A stretch of DNA of 64,000 nt from an uncultured Bacteroidota bacterium (lineage in GTDB: Bacteria > Bacteroidota > Bacteroidia > Flavobacteriales > Flavobacteriaceae), in assembly GCA_903902795.1 (NCBI GenBank), contig CAIUWH010000040.1, positions 62,001 to 126,000 on the forward strand. Reading direction: 5' to 3'. Positions within the stretch are counted from its first letter, which is position 1; each line of letters begins with the position of its first letter. This document shows positions 10,621 through 20,259 of this stretch, piece after piece. A program made the position numbers and the translations under genes. The notes beneath the pieces are model-generated. The model saw only the letters and a list, made by a program, of their open reading frames with translations. It was not told the origin of the DNA and searched no databases.

Positions 10621-11407
10621 TTTATTTGATTTACAAGGAAGAATCGCACTCATTACTGGAGGCGCAGGTTTATTGGCTTCCGAACATGCCATCGCTTTGG
10701 CAGGATACGGAGCCAAAGTAATCATCAGCGATTTGAATGTGGATGTCTGCAACGAAAAAGCAGCCGAACTCAAAAAAGAAGGTGTAGAAGTTGAAGTTAT
10801 GGCACTAGATGTCACATCAAAAGGAAATTGGATTTCGGTGACTCAAACCATCATCCAAAAATACGGCCGAATTGATATTTTAATCAACAACGCCGGTTTC
10901 ACCAATCAGAGTAAAACCAGTGCGTTTGATCGCTCGTTCGAAAATTTCCCTTTGGAGGATTGGAATGCCATCATGAACGTAAACCTAACGGGAACTTTTT
11001 TAGGATGCCAAGTCGTGGGTGTCGAAATGCTCAAACAAGGGAAAGGAAGCATCATCAATATTGCCTCGTTGTACGGAGTAGTGAGTCCAAATCACAAAAT
11101 GTATCCCGGAACGGGAATTTCACAACCCGTGGCGTATAGCGTCAGCAAACACGGAGTCGTTTCGTTAACCAAATATTTAGCAACGCTTTGGGCCGAACAA
11201 GGTGTGCGCGTCAATAGCCTTACTCCGGGTGGAATTTGGAACGGACACGATGGCTTATTTTTAGAACGATTTAAAAACCTAAATCCGATTGGAAGAATGA
11301 GCGATAAATCGGAACTTCGCGGCGGAATCGTATTCCTTGCCAGCGATGCGAGTAGTCATGTAGTAGGACATAATTTAATAATCGACGGCGGCTGGACTGC
11401 CTGGTAA
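10613..11407 (+). CDS. SDR family oxidoreductase (PtmA-like)
   Basis: [36 protein letters not shown], [20 protein letters not shown], IDGGWTAW C-terminus. Confidence 0.88.
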   Translation: MDNLFDLQGRIALITGGAGLLASEHAIALAGYGAKVIISDLNVDVCNEKAAELKKEGVEVEVMALDVTSKGNWISVTQTIIQKYGRIDILINNAGFTNQSKTSAFDRSFENFPLEDWNAIMNVNLTGTFLGCQVVGVEMLKQGKGSIINIASLYGVVSPNHKMYPGTGISQPVAYSVSKHGVVSLTKYLATLWAEQGVRVNSLTPGGIWNGHDGLFLERFKNLNPIGRMSDKSELRGGIVFLASDASSHVVGHNLIIDGGWTAW

Positions 11408-11417
11408 CATACATACA

Positions 11418-12458
11418 ATGAACCCTTTTATAGAAATAGCAGGAAGAAAAATAGGTCCCGATTTTCCACCTTTAGTGATAGCCGAAATCGGAATCAATCA
11501 CGAAGGTTCGCTTCAAGTGGCCAAAGAAATGGTCGACGCAGCGCATCGTGCCGGAGTAGAAGTGGTCAAACACCAAACCCACATTGTGGAAGACGAAATG
11601 AGCGGTGCCGCCAAAAAGGTAATTCCGGGTAACGCCGATGTATCCATTTACGACATCATGGAACGTTGCGCGCTGAGCGAAGCAGACGAACTCGAACTCA
11701 AAAACTACGTGGAAAGCAAAGGAATGATCTTTATTTCAACGCCTTTTTCACGTGCAGCAGCCGAACGATTGAAGAAATTTGACATTCCCGCCTACAAAAT
11801 TGGATCGGGCGAATGCAATAATTATCCGCTGCTCGAACACATTTGCTCGTTTGGAAAACCCGTTATTTTGAGCACCGGAATGAATACCATCGAAAGCGTA
11901 AGCAAAGCGGTAGCTATTTTTGATAAACACAACATTCCCGTTGCTTTATTGCATACGACCAATTTATATCCAACGCCGATTCATTTGGTGCGATTTGGCG
12001 CGATGACGCAATTGCATCAAGCCTTTCCCGATAAAGTGTTTGGTCTATCCGATCATACCTTAAATAATACAGCTTGTCTAGGTGCAGTAGCCTTGGGCGG
12101 AAGTATTTTGGAGCGCCATTTTACCGATCACATGCAACGCACGGGTCCGGATATTGTGTGCAGTATGGACGAAAAATCATGTTCGGAATTAATCACACTT
12201 TCCAACGAAATGTGGCAGATGCGAGGCGGAACCAAAGAACCAGCCAAAGAAGAACAAGTGACCATCGATTTTGCTTTTGCGACCGTTTGTTCGATTGCTG
12301 CTATAAAAAAAGGCGAAACCTTCACCAAAGATAATATTTGGGTAAAACGACCCGGAACGGGTAAAATTCTAGCGGAACATTTCAATGATTTATTGGGAAA
12401 AACCGCAACCCGCGACATAGAAAACGACGAACAACTAACTTTTGAAGATGTTAACTAA
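11418..12458 (+). CDS. neuB: N-acetylneuraminate/nonulosonate synthase (NeuB family, with SAF domain)
   Basis: [98 protein letters not shown]-terminal [11 protein letters not shown] domain. Confidence 0.93.
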   Translation: MNPFIEIAGRKIGPDFPPLVIAEIGINHEGSLQVAKEMVDAAHRAGVEVVKHQTHIVEDEMSGAAKKVIPGNADVSIYDIMERCALSEADELELKNYVESKGMIFISTPFSRAAAERLKKFDIPAYKIGSGECNNYPLLEHICSFGKPVILSTGMNTIESVSKAVAIFDKHNIPVALLHTTNLYPTPIHLVRFGAMTQLHQAFPDKVFGLSDHTLNNTACLGAVALGGSILERHFTDHMQRTGPDIVCSMDEKSCSELITLSNEMWQMRGGTKEPAKEEQVTIDFAFATVCSIAAIKKGETFTKDNIWVKRPGTGKILAEHFNDLLGKTATRDIENDEQLTFEDVN

Positions 12459-13117
12459 TGGATAAATTATACGACTTAACGAAAAAATTTGACTACGAAA
12501 ACGGATTTTATGCCACGGCTGATCCTTCTCGTTTCAGTAAATTCATCACGCATTTGGAGTTTTTCAAACAAACATCAACCGTACGCGGTGAAATTCTTGA
12601 ATTCGGAATCTTTAAAGGAAATTCGTTTTTCCGATGGATTAAATTCAGAGATTTATTGGAACAGACGTCCAGCAGAAAAGTAATCGGTTTTGATATTTTT
12701 GGCGATTTTCCAGCAGCACAATTCGAAGGCGACAAACAACGACGTGACGATTTTGTGGAAGAAACCAACGGCGGAAAAAGTATCACTTTGGAAGAAATGC
12801 AAGAGCTTTTGGACAAACAATCATTGTCTAAAAATGTCGAACTCATCAAAGGCGATATTTTGGTTACGCTTAAAAATTATTTGGAGAAAAATCCGCATTT
12901 GAAAATTTCGTTATTACATATCGACGTTGATTTGTACGAACCCGTAAAAGAAATTTTAGAGCAATTGTACGACCGAGTGTCGACGGGCGGAATCATTATT
13001 TTAGATGATTACGGAACTTTCGCCGGAACGAATAAAGCCGTAGACGATTTCTTCAACAACAGAGCGGAAGTAAAGAAACTGCCATTTTCAAACACCATTT
13101 CGTATATCGTAAAATAA
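12458..13117 (+). CDS. TylF/MycF-like class I SAM-dependent methyltransferase
   Basis: GEILEFGIFKGNSFFRWI, VIGFDIFGDFP, LLHIDVDLYEPVKEILEQLYDRVSTGGIIILDDYGTFAGTNKAVDDFF. Confidence 0.83.
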   Translation: MDKLYDLTKKFDYENGFYATADPSRFSKFITHLEFFKQTSTVRGEILEFGIFKGNSFFRWIKFRDLLEQTSSRKVIGFDIFGDFPAAQFEGDKQRRDDFVEETNGGKSITLEEMQELLDKQSLSKNVELIKGDILVTLKNYLEKNPHLKISLLHIDVDLYEPVKEILEQLYDRVSTGGIIILDDYGTFAGTNKAVDDFFNNRAEVKKLPFSNTISYIVK

Positions 13118-14239
13118 ATGAAGAAAATCCTATTCTTAACAGGCACGCGCGCCGATTTCGGAAAAATAAAATCATTGATATCCATTTTGGACGTACATTC
13201 CGAATTTGAGGTATTTGTATTTGTTACCGGTATGCACCTACAAAAAGAATATGGATACACCGTAATCGAAATTGAACGCTGCGAATTTTGCAACGTTCAT
13301 ACCTTCGAAAATCATACGCACGAAACCACAATGGATTTGACGCTGGCCAAAACGATCGAAGGATTGTCGAGTTATTGTAAAGAAGTCCAACCCGATATGA
13401 TGGTTATTCACGGCGACCGCGTCGAAACCTTAGCGGGTGCGATTGTAGGTTCGCTCAACAATATTTTGGTCGCTCACATTGAAGGCGGCGAACTTTCGGG
13501 AACGGTAGATGAATTAATTCGTCACAGCGTAAGTAAACTGAGTCACATTCATTTTGTTTCCAATAGTGACGCGGCCAAGCGATTACTTCAAATGGGCGAA
13601 ATGAAATTGTCGGTGTATACCATCGGTTCGCCCGATATCGACATCATGTTTTCACCCGATTTGCCTTCGATTGAACGCGTAAAAGAATATTACGAAATTG
13701 CGTTTGACCACTTTGCCATCGTGATGTTTCATCCGGTGACGACCGAAGTCAACGACATGAAAGAATACGCCGATCATTTTGTCAATGCTTTGCTTAACGA
13801 TAGCCATAATTATGTGGTAATTTACCCGAACAACGATTTGGGGAGTCAGTACATCATCGAAAATTATAAAAAACTCACAGATAATCCACGGTTTAGAGTG
13901 TTTCCGTCGGTGCGATTTGAATATTTTTTAACCTTACTTAAAAACTCACAGTTTGTGATTGGCAATAGCAGCGCCGGAATTCGAGAAGCGCCGTACTACG
14001 GAATTCCCATCATCAACATTGGAACACGTCAGCAAAACAGAGCGCTTCACGCCGATATTCTGAATGTGAGTTACGAGGAAAGAGACATCGCCCAAGCGTT
14101 AGCGGTAATCGATCAACACAAAATCCAAAACACTGACTCCGATTTTGGACTCGGAAATAGCGCCGAATTGTTCCTCGAATCACTGCAAAAATCAGATATT
14201 TGGCGAATCAACCATCAAAAACAGTTTCGGGATTTGTAG
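13118..14239 (+). CDS. neuC: UDP-N-acetylglucosamine 2-epimerase (hydrolysing), NeuC/LegG family
   Basis: FLTGTRADFGKIKSL, MVIHGDRVETLAGAIVGSLNNILVAHIEGGELSGTVDELIRHSVSKLSHIHFVSN, VMFHPVTTE, GNSSAGIREAPYYGIPIINIGTRQ. Confidence 0.92.
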   Translation: MKKILFLTGTRADFGKIKSLISILDVHSEFEVFVFVTGMHLQKEYGYTVIEIERCEFCNVHTFENHTHETTMDLTLAKTIEGLSSYCKEVQPDMMVIHGDRVETLAGAIVGSLNNILVAHIEGGELSGTVDELIRHSVSKLSHIHFVSNSDAAKRLLQMGEMKLSVYTIGSPDIDIMFSPDLPSIERVKEYYEIAFDHFAIVMFHPVTTEVNDMKEYADHFVNALLNDSHNYVVIYPNNDLGSQYIIENYKKLTDNPRFRVFPSVRFEYFLTLLKNSQFVIGNSSAGIREAPYYGIPIINIGTRQQNRALHADILNVSYEERDIAQALAVIDQHKIQNTDSDFGLGNSAELFLESLQKSDIWRINHQKQFRDL

Positions 14240-14311
14240 CTTCTACACATAAGCAGCTGCAAAAGCATAGTTATCAAAATGATATTCGATTAAAACCAAA
14301 ATAATTTAACA

Positions 14312-14340
14312 CAAAACTCCGCCCAACCGCGGAGTTTTTT
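14312..14340 (+). terminator. Rho-independent terminator downstream of neuC
   Basis: AAAACTCCGC-CCAACC-GCGGAGTTTT stem-loop followed by T-run. Confidence 0.88.
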
Positions 14341-14482
14341 ATGCGATAAACTATTTTTTTCTTCCAAAAAAAACCTTGATATTTGGCAAATCATTTTTTT
14401 GATGCATCGATGATTCTCAGAGGATAAAATGACTGTATGAAAAATGAATTGAATGGTTGTTATCGAATGAAAAACAAAACCA

Positions 14483-15223
14483 ATGAAACTAAAAAAAGCA
14501 CTGACCAATTACTTAAAAAAGCAAGTAAACAAGACGGGTTACCAAATTAAAAAAGTAAATAACTTTGTTTTTTTAGATAGTATATTGAACAAGTTACTTG
14601 CCGAAAAAGGAACAATTAATTTCATTCAAATTGGCGGAAATGATGGCGTAAATGACGATCCATTACATCATTTTATAGTCAATAATAAATCGAAAGTTAC
14701 GGGTTATATTTTAGAACCCGTAAAAGATTATTACACCGATTTAGAAAAAAATTACAGCGATTTCCCGTTGATAAAAACACTCAACAAAGCCATTCACAAT
14801 AGCGAAACTGAAATGCTCATCAATCGAGTAAATCCTGAAAGTGCGGCTATTTTGCCCAAGTATACTAAAGGAATTGCTTCATTCAAGAATGAGCATCACA
14901 TCAATTGTAAAGTGCCATCCGAACACATGATACAAGAAAAAGTAGCGTGTGTAAGTTTACAAAATTTAGTAAAAGAATACGCTTTAAATAGAGTAGATTT
15001 ATTACAAATTGACACCGAGGGTTATGATGCAGAAATAATTTTAAATATCGATTTTTCTGTATTTAGGCCTTCCATAATAAACCTTGAATACTACGTTCCG
15101 CAAACGATGACTAAAGAAACGTTTGATTCCATTATTGAACTTCTTCATAAAAACAACTATGAAATTTGGATGGAAGCAAATGATATTAGCGCTTTTCAAA
15201 GGAATATGTTTATAAAAAATTAA
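14483..15223 (+). CDS. FkbM family methyltransferase
   Basis: NFIQIGGNDGVNDDPLHHFI, YILEPVKDYYTDLEKNY, RVDLLQIDTEGYDAEIILNIDF. Confidence 0.85.
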   Translation: MKLKKALTNYLKKQVNKTGYQIKKVNNFVFLDSILNKLLAEKGTINFIQIGGNDGVNDDPLHHFIVNNKSKVTGYILEPVKDYYTDLEKNYSDFPLIKTLNKAIHNSETEMLINRVNPESAAILPKYTKGIASFKNEHHINCKVPSEHMIQEKVACVSLQNLVKEYALNRVDLLQIDTEGYDAEIILNIDFSVFRPSIINLEYYVPQTMTKETFDSIIELLHKNNYEIWMEANDISAFQRNMFIKN

Positions 15224-15227
15224 TTTA

Positions 15228-16622
15228 TTGATGAAAAAAATTGGAGTAGTAATTACGGATGGCGTTGGATTTAGAAATTTTATTTTAAGTGATTTTATTC
15301 AAGAATCGCAGAAAATATTTGGTGAAGTAGTTGTACTTTCATGCTTACCTAAAGAGGTGTATGCCGAAATCAATCCCAATTTAAAAGTCATTGAACTAGA
15401 TATTTACAAAGAAAATTTCTTGACCTGGTTTCTCAGAAAATATAAAGAAGTTGCTCATTTAAAATTGCACCGTAAAAATAATTTCGGAATTCAGAATAAT
15501 TTAGACGCTACCAAGTCAACGTCTAAAAACAGTCGAGGTTATGCCACCCGATTGATTTTTCTTATTGCTTCGTATTTTCATTCAGAGAAATTAATCCAAA
15601 AGTTCAATTATTGGCAACAGCAATCGTTTAAAAATGATGCGGTTACTAAATCCTATTCCGATTTATTAAAAAAAGAACAATTCGACATTTTGTTTTTTAC
15701 GCATCAACGTCCGCCTTTTATCGCGCCTTTAGTATATCAAGCGGAGCAAATTAAATTGAAGACCGTTTCCTTTATTTTTAGTTGGGATAATTTGGCTTCA
15801 AAAGGAAGAATGGCGGCCAATTTCGACTACTTTTTAGTGTGGAGTGATTTGATGAAAAAAGAATTGCAACAGTTTTATTCGACTGTGGGCGCATCTAATA
15901 TTGAAGTAGTGGGAACGCCTCAATTTGAATCGTATGTTTTGGATCGCTATGCGACGACAAAGTCAGATTTTTACCAAAAGTTTGGCTTAGATGAAACAAA
16001 AAAGACCATTTGTTTTAGTTGCGGCGATAGTTCGACTAGCAGAAATGATGAGTTGTATATTGAGACCATAGCAGAATCCATAAAGAATGGTGAAATTCAA
16101 AATGCCAATTTATTGGTGAGAACTTCTCCTGCAGAAGATCCAATTCGGTTTCAGTCATTAGTAGAAAAGTACGATTTTGTGCGATGGAATCACCCCAAAT
16201 GGAAATTATCTCGTGAAGGCCATCAAGAAGTTTGGTCGCAACGCATTCCGGCCATCGAAGATGTTATTGATTTACGCGGAAGTTTAGAACACACCGATTT
16301 AAACTTGAATATGTTATCGACGATGAGTCTAGATTTTATTCAATTTGACAAACCAGTTATCAATACTGTTTTTGGAAATGCTGAAAATGGGTTGTACGAC
16401 GATCAAAAGTTTTTAAAATACGAACACATCATTAACGTTGTAAATAGTAAAGCAACCCGAATTGTAAAAAATAAAAAGGAATTAATAGATACAATTAATA
16501 TGTATTTGAGCAATCCTTCCATCGATCAAGAACACAGAAAACAATTATTGCAAATGCAGGTGAGTAAACCGCTAGAAGGAACGGGTAAACGCATCGCAGA
16601 AGCATTACTACAATGGGCGTAA
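15228..16622 (+). CDS. Putative glycosyltransferase (GT-B/CDP-glycerol transferase-like fold)
   Basis: 464 aa; SFIFSWDNLASKGRMAANFDYFLVWSDLMKKELQQFY...VVGTPQFESY; no sharper family assignable by eye. Confidence 0.55.
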   Translation: MMKKIGVVITDGVGFRNFILSDFIQESQKIFGEVVVLSCLPKEVYAEINPNLKVIELDIYKENFLTWFLRKYKEVAHLKLHRKNNFGIQNNLDATKSTSKNSRGYATRLIFLIASYFHSEKLIQKFNYWQQQSFKNDAVTKSYSDLLKKEQFDILFFTHQRPPFIAPLVYQAEQIKLKTVSFIFSWDNLASKGRMAANFDYFLVWSDLMKKELQQFYSTVGASNIEVVGTPQFESYVLDRYATTKSDFYQKFGLDETKKTICFSCGDSSTSRNDELYIETIAESIKNGEIQNANLLVRTSPAEDPIRFQSLVEKYDFVRWNHPKWKLSREGHQEVWSQRIPAIEDVIDLRGSLEHTDLNLNMLSTMSLDFIQFDKPVINTVFGNAENGLYDDQKFLKYEHIINVVNSKATRIVKNKKELIDTINMYLSNPSIDQEHRKQLLQMQVSKPLEGTGKRIAEALLQWA

Positions 16623-17695
16623 ACAAAAAAATAGCAATCATTTGTAACTACGAACTTTTGCCCGATCGGATAGGCGGAATGGATTACTTTTTCTGGCTAT
16701 TTGAGGAAAAATGCAAACAAAATAATATCAAAACACAATGGTTTTTTATCAATTCGAACACTCATGGTGCGTATGCTGATTTCAATGCGGTTTCGTGCGA
16801 GTACCAAAATGTAGAACATTTTTTTGCGACAAATTATTTAAATCAACCCAACGAATACAGCCATATCATTACTCATTTTGTCGAATTGTGTTCTCCTATT
16901 TTTAAGGAAATTAAACGCAAATCGGAGGCAAAAATCATTATGGTCGATCACAATCCGCGACCCATAAATGGCTATTCGTTAAAAAAGCGAATAGAGAAAA
17001 AAATGAAGGGAATTCTTTATTCGCGGTACATTGACACCTTTGTTGGAGTTTCAGAATATTCTAAAAATCAAATCATATCCGAGTTTGGTGCACAGTTACA
17101 AAAGAAAAGCACTATTATTTTCAACGGTTTGAATCATTCCAAATTTATTCAAAAAACACAGTACAGTTTCCAAGGAAAATTAATTGTTGCCGCTCACCTC
17201 AGAAAAGACAAAGGCATACAGGATTTAATCGAAGCGGTTCATTTTTTGAATTCCAAACAAGCCGTTGTGTTCACTATTGATGTATACGGAATCGGCGTGT
17301 ACGAAGAGGTTTTGAAGAAAAAAGTTGCCGATTACAACTTGCAATCCATCATCATTTTTAAAGGAAATGTGACCAATTTACACGAATTGTATCATCACTA
17401 CGATTACCTCATTCACCCGTCGCACGGAGAAACCTTTTGCTATTCGGTGGTGGAAAGTTTGATGAGTAAATTGCCCGTCATCACTACCAAAAATCAAGGC
17501 AACGTACTCGGATTGGTTCATGACGGAATCAATGGGTTTTTATTTGAAGAAGAAAATATAGACCAACTACAAGCAATTTTGTACGACATCAGTGTAAACG
17601 GAAAACAAGCCATCGATTTCTCTCAAACCAACAGCGAAATACTTCAGTATTCCTTAGATAATATGGTAGAGAACTACCTCAAATTACTGCGCTGA
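16613..17695 (+). CDS. Family 4 glycosyltransferase
   Basis: VAAHLRKDKGIQDLIEAV, HPSHGETFCYSVVESLMSKLPVITTKNQGNVLGLVHDGINGFLF. Confidence 0.85.
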   Translation: MGVNKKIAIICNYELLPDRIGGMDYFFWLFEEKCKQNNIKTQWFFINSNTHGAYADFNAVSCEYQNVEHFFATNYLNQPNEYSHIITHFVELCSPIFKEIKRKSEAKIIMVDHNPRPINGYSLKKRIEKKMKGILYSRYIDTFVGVSEYSKNQIISEFGAQLQKKSTIIFNGLNHSKFIQKTQYSFQGKLIVAAHLRKDKGIQDLIEAVHFLNSKQAVVFTIDVYGIGVYEEVLKKKVADYNLQSIIIFKGNVTNLHELYHHYDYLIHPSHGETFCYSVVESLMSKLPVITTKNQGNVLGLVHDGINGFLFEEENIDQLQAILYDISVNGKQAIDFSQTNSEILQYSLDNMVENYLKLLR

Positions 17696-19122
17696 TGCTG
17701 TTCAACTCCATTTCCTATTTAATCTTTTTACCGCTAGTTTTTGCGTTGTATTGGCTCGTCAATAAACGGAGTTTGTCGCTGCAAAACATCTTATTGTTGG
17801 TGGCGAGCTATGTGTTTTATGCGTTTTGGGATTGGCGATTTCTATTTTTACTGATTTTTTCTACCGCTCTAGATTATTGCACCGGATTACTAATGCACGA
17901 CGCACCCAATAAAAAAGTAAAAACATTCTGGTTTTGGCTGAGTTTAGGCATCAATTTGGGATTTTTAGGCGTATTCAAATACTATAATTTCTTCGCTGAA
18001 TCACTTGCAGTTGCGTTGGAAAACGTTGGTTTTCATGCGAGCTTTTGGACGCTTGAAGTCATTTTGCCCGTCGGAATTTCGTTTTACACCTTTCACGGAT
18101 TATCCTATGTCATTGATATTTACAAAAACCGAATCGAACCCGAACGCAATATCGTAACCTATTCGTTGTTTGTGAGTTACTTTCCGCTTTTGGTCGCCGG
18201 ACCAATTGAACGCGCCACGCATTTACTTCCACAAATCAAAAAACCACGCGTCTTTAAGTACGGTCAAGCGATTCAAGGCGTGAAACAGATTGTTTGGGGT
18301 TTGTTTAAAAAAGTAGTTGTAGCCGATAATTGCGCCTTTTTTGTCAATCAGATTTTTGAAAATTCAGGAAATTATAGCGGCATCGAATTGTGGATGGGAA
18401 TGATCTTGTTCTCCTTCCAGATTTACGGCGATTTTAGTGGCTATTCTGATATAGCATTGGGAACGTCCAAATTGTTCGGAATCGACTTATTGCGTAACTT
18501 TAACTTTCCTTATTTTTCAAGAGATATAGCCGATTTCTGGCGCAGATGGCACATTTCGTTGTCGTCGTGGTTCCGCGATTACGTATACATTCCGCTTGGT
18601 GGTAGTCAAGGTTCCAAAGCCAAACAACTCCGAAACGTAGCCGTAATTTTTCTGTTAAGCGGATTTTGGCATGGTGCCAATTGGACGTTTATATTTTGGG
18701 GAATGATACATGCGCTGTTGTTCATTCCGCTGCTTCTTTTTAATGCCAACCGATCGAGCTTGAATGAGACTCAATACGATTTGAAAGCTTTTTTAAAAAT
18801 TATAAGTACGTTTCTGTTGGTTTCATTGGCATGGATTTTTTTCCGATCCGACAGTATTTCAGATGCCTTTCACTACCTTTCGGGGATGGTAAATTTTGAC
18901 GATGTGACGCCGAATTATTTTTATAAAAACGCCAAATATGCTTTATTGAGTGCGATTACTTTTGCTTCAATTGTTTTTTTAATAGGTGTGGAATGGAAAA
19001 ATGTACGTAAAGGAAATCCCGAAATTCAATTCCATAAAATTACATTATTTGTATTGCTATTTATGCTTTTTTGCATGGGAACGTATCGAAATCAAATGAG
19101 TTTTATCTACTTTCAATTTTAA
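17695..19122 (+). CDS. MBOAT family O-acyltransferase (AlgI/DltB-like)
   Basis: Multi-TM 475 aa; YSDIALGTSKLFGIDLLRNFNFPYFSRDIADFWRRWHISLSSWFRDYVYIPLGGSQGS, GFWHGANWTFIFWG. Confidence 0.93.
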   Translation: MLFNSISYLIFLPLVFALYWLVNKRSLSLQNILLLVASYVFYAFWDWRFLFLLIFSTALDYCTGLLMHDAPNKKVKTFWFWLSLGINLGFLGVFKYYNFFAESLAVALENVGFHASFWTLEVILPVGISFYTFHGLSYVIDIYKNRIEPERNIVTYSLFVSYFPLLVAGPIERATHLLPQIKKPRVFKYGQAIQGVKQIVWGLFKKVVVADNCAFFVNQIFENSGNYSGIELWMGMILFSFQIYGDFSGYSDIALGTSKLFGIDLLRNFNFPYFSRDIADFWRRWHISLSSWFRDYVYIPLGGSQGSKAKQLRNVAVIFLLSGFWHGANWTFIFWGMIHALLFIPLLLFNANRSSLNETQYDLKAFLKIISTFLLVSLAWIFFRSDSISDAFHYLSGMVNFDDVTPNYFYKNAKYALLSAITFASIVFLIGVEWKNVRKGNPEIQFHKITLFVLLFMLFCMGTYRNQMSFIYFQF

Positions 19123-19124
19123 GG

Positions 19125-20015
19125 ATGAACCGATTTTTACGACATATCGCTGTTTACGGATTGATCACTTTTATTGTGCTCAATGCCATTGCGTGGTGCA
19201 GTTTGTATTCGTTGCGCAATGCTTCGTTTTATAAGCCGCAGTTCATTACCTATGAACTCAAAGAAAACCAATTTGATTATGCAATCATCGGTTCGAGTAT
19301 TGGTTTGACCACATTAAATACGGTGCTCATTGATAGCATCACACAAAAGAAAGGCATCAATTTAAGTATAGACGACACATCTATTAGTTCGAATTATTTG
19401 ATGTTGCAGCATTTTTTCGAGCAAGGAAAGAAAATCAACGTGTGTGTTTTGGCCATCAACCATTGGGATTTGGCAAATTCTTCACCACAATTAAACGATA
19501 ACGATTACCGATTTTTACCGTTTGTTGCCAACGATTATGTCTACGATTACTATTCCGAAATGGAACGCGGTTGGTTCAAACCGTTGACGTTATCGCATTA
19601 CATTCCGGCTATTGGCGTAAGTTATTACAATACAGAAATTTTTTATCCGTCGATAATCGCCCCAATCCATCCCAATAAAAAAAACCGATTTGATGCACAA
19701 GGAAATTATTTCTACCCCGAAAAAGGAATCGTTGAACCCAAGGAAGAAAATTCGGTTACTTTAGCCTGGAAAAATCCATTCATTAAACGAATTAAACAAC
19801 TATGTGACGCACATAATACGAAGCTAATTGTCTATCAAGCGCCGATGTATAAAACAAAAATTTACAATACGAATTCTGAATATACCTTCATCAATCATGC
19901 TGCAAGCCTCACCGATTCGACTTATTTTTATGATGAAATCCATTTAAATGCATCGGGTAGAGTAGTGGCTTCGACCTTGTTTGCTAATGAAATGAAAGAG
20001 TTAATAAAATTTTGA
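19125..20015 (+). CDS. SGNH/AlgJ-DltD-like protein partnered with the MBOAT acyltransferase
   Basis: Single N-terminal TM, AIIGSSIGLTTLN (GSS motif), C-terminal DSTYFYDEIHLNASGRVVAS (D-x-x-H); start at internal MNRFLRHI. Confidence 0.68.
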   Translation: MNRFLRHIAVYGLITFIVLNAIAWCSLYSLRNASFYKPQFITYELKENQFDYAIIGSSIGLTTLNTVLIDSITQKKGINLSIDDTSISSNYLMLQHFFEQGKKINVCVLAINHWDLANSSPQLNDNDYRFLPFVANDYVYDYYSEMERGWFKPLTLSHYIPAIGVSYYNTEIFYPSIIAPIHPNKKNRFDAQGNYFYPEKGIVEPKEENSVTLAWKNPFIKRIKQLCDAHNTKLIVYQAPMYKTKIYNTNSEYTFINHAASLTDSTYFYDEIHLNASGRVVASTLFANEMKELIKF

Positions 20016-20020
20016 ATTCA

Positions 20021-20085
20021 AACCATTAAGGCAGTAAGTTTCATTAAGTCGCTAAAAACTTAATTACCTTAATCTCTTAATGGTT
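20021..20085. repeat. Intergenic inverted repeat with TTAAG-rich interior
   Basis: Perfect 10-bp arms AACCATTAAG (20021-20030) and CTTAATGGTT (20076-20085), with ATTAAG/CTTAAT motifs between. Confidence 0.75.
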
Positions 20086-20109
20086 CAAAATAGAATTTTC
20101 AGTAGTAGT

Positions 20110-20136
20110 CTATGCGACTCTGCGACTTTGCGAGAA
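20110..20136. repeat. TGCGACT-type short tandem segment in the intergenic region
   Basis: ctatgcgactctgcgactttgcgagaa: TGCGA recurs three times at 8-bp spacing. Confidence 0.6.
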
Positions 20137-20259
20137 CAAACCCTATGAAAACATATTTTTTTTGTTTCATAAAATTTTAATTATTGCATTTCGAATAGAT
20201 GTTATTATTGTTCTTTGTTTTTTACAATTAGTAAACCTAATATAATCCGATTTCACACT

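Noticed and set aside
14385-14482. Regulatory RNA upstream of the 14483 FkbM gene (gatgcatcgatgattc palindromic region)
   Set aside because: Only short self-complementary words in AT-rich sequence; no convincing structure.
15228-16622. Specific naming as a CDP-glycerol glycerophosphotransferase
   Set aside because: Only a weak fold-level resemblance in the translation; kept as putative glycosyltransferase.
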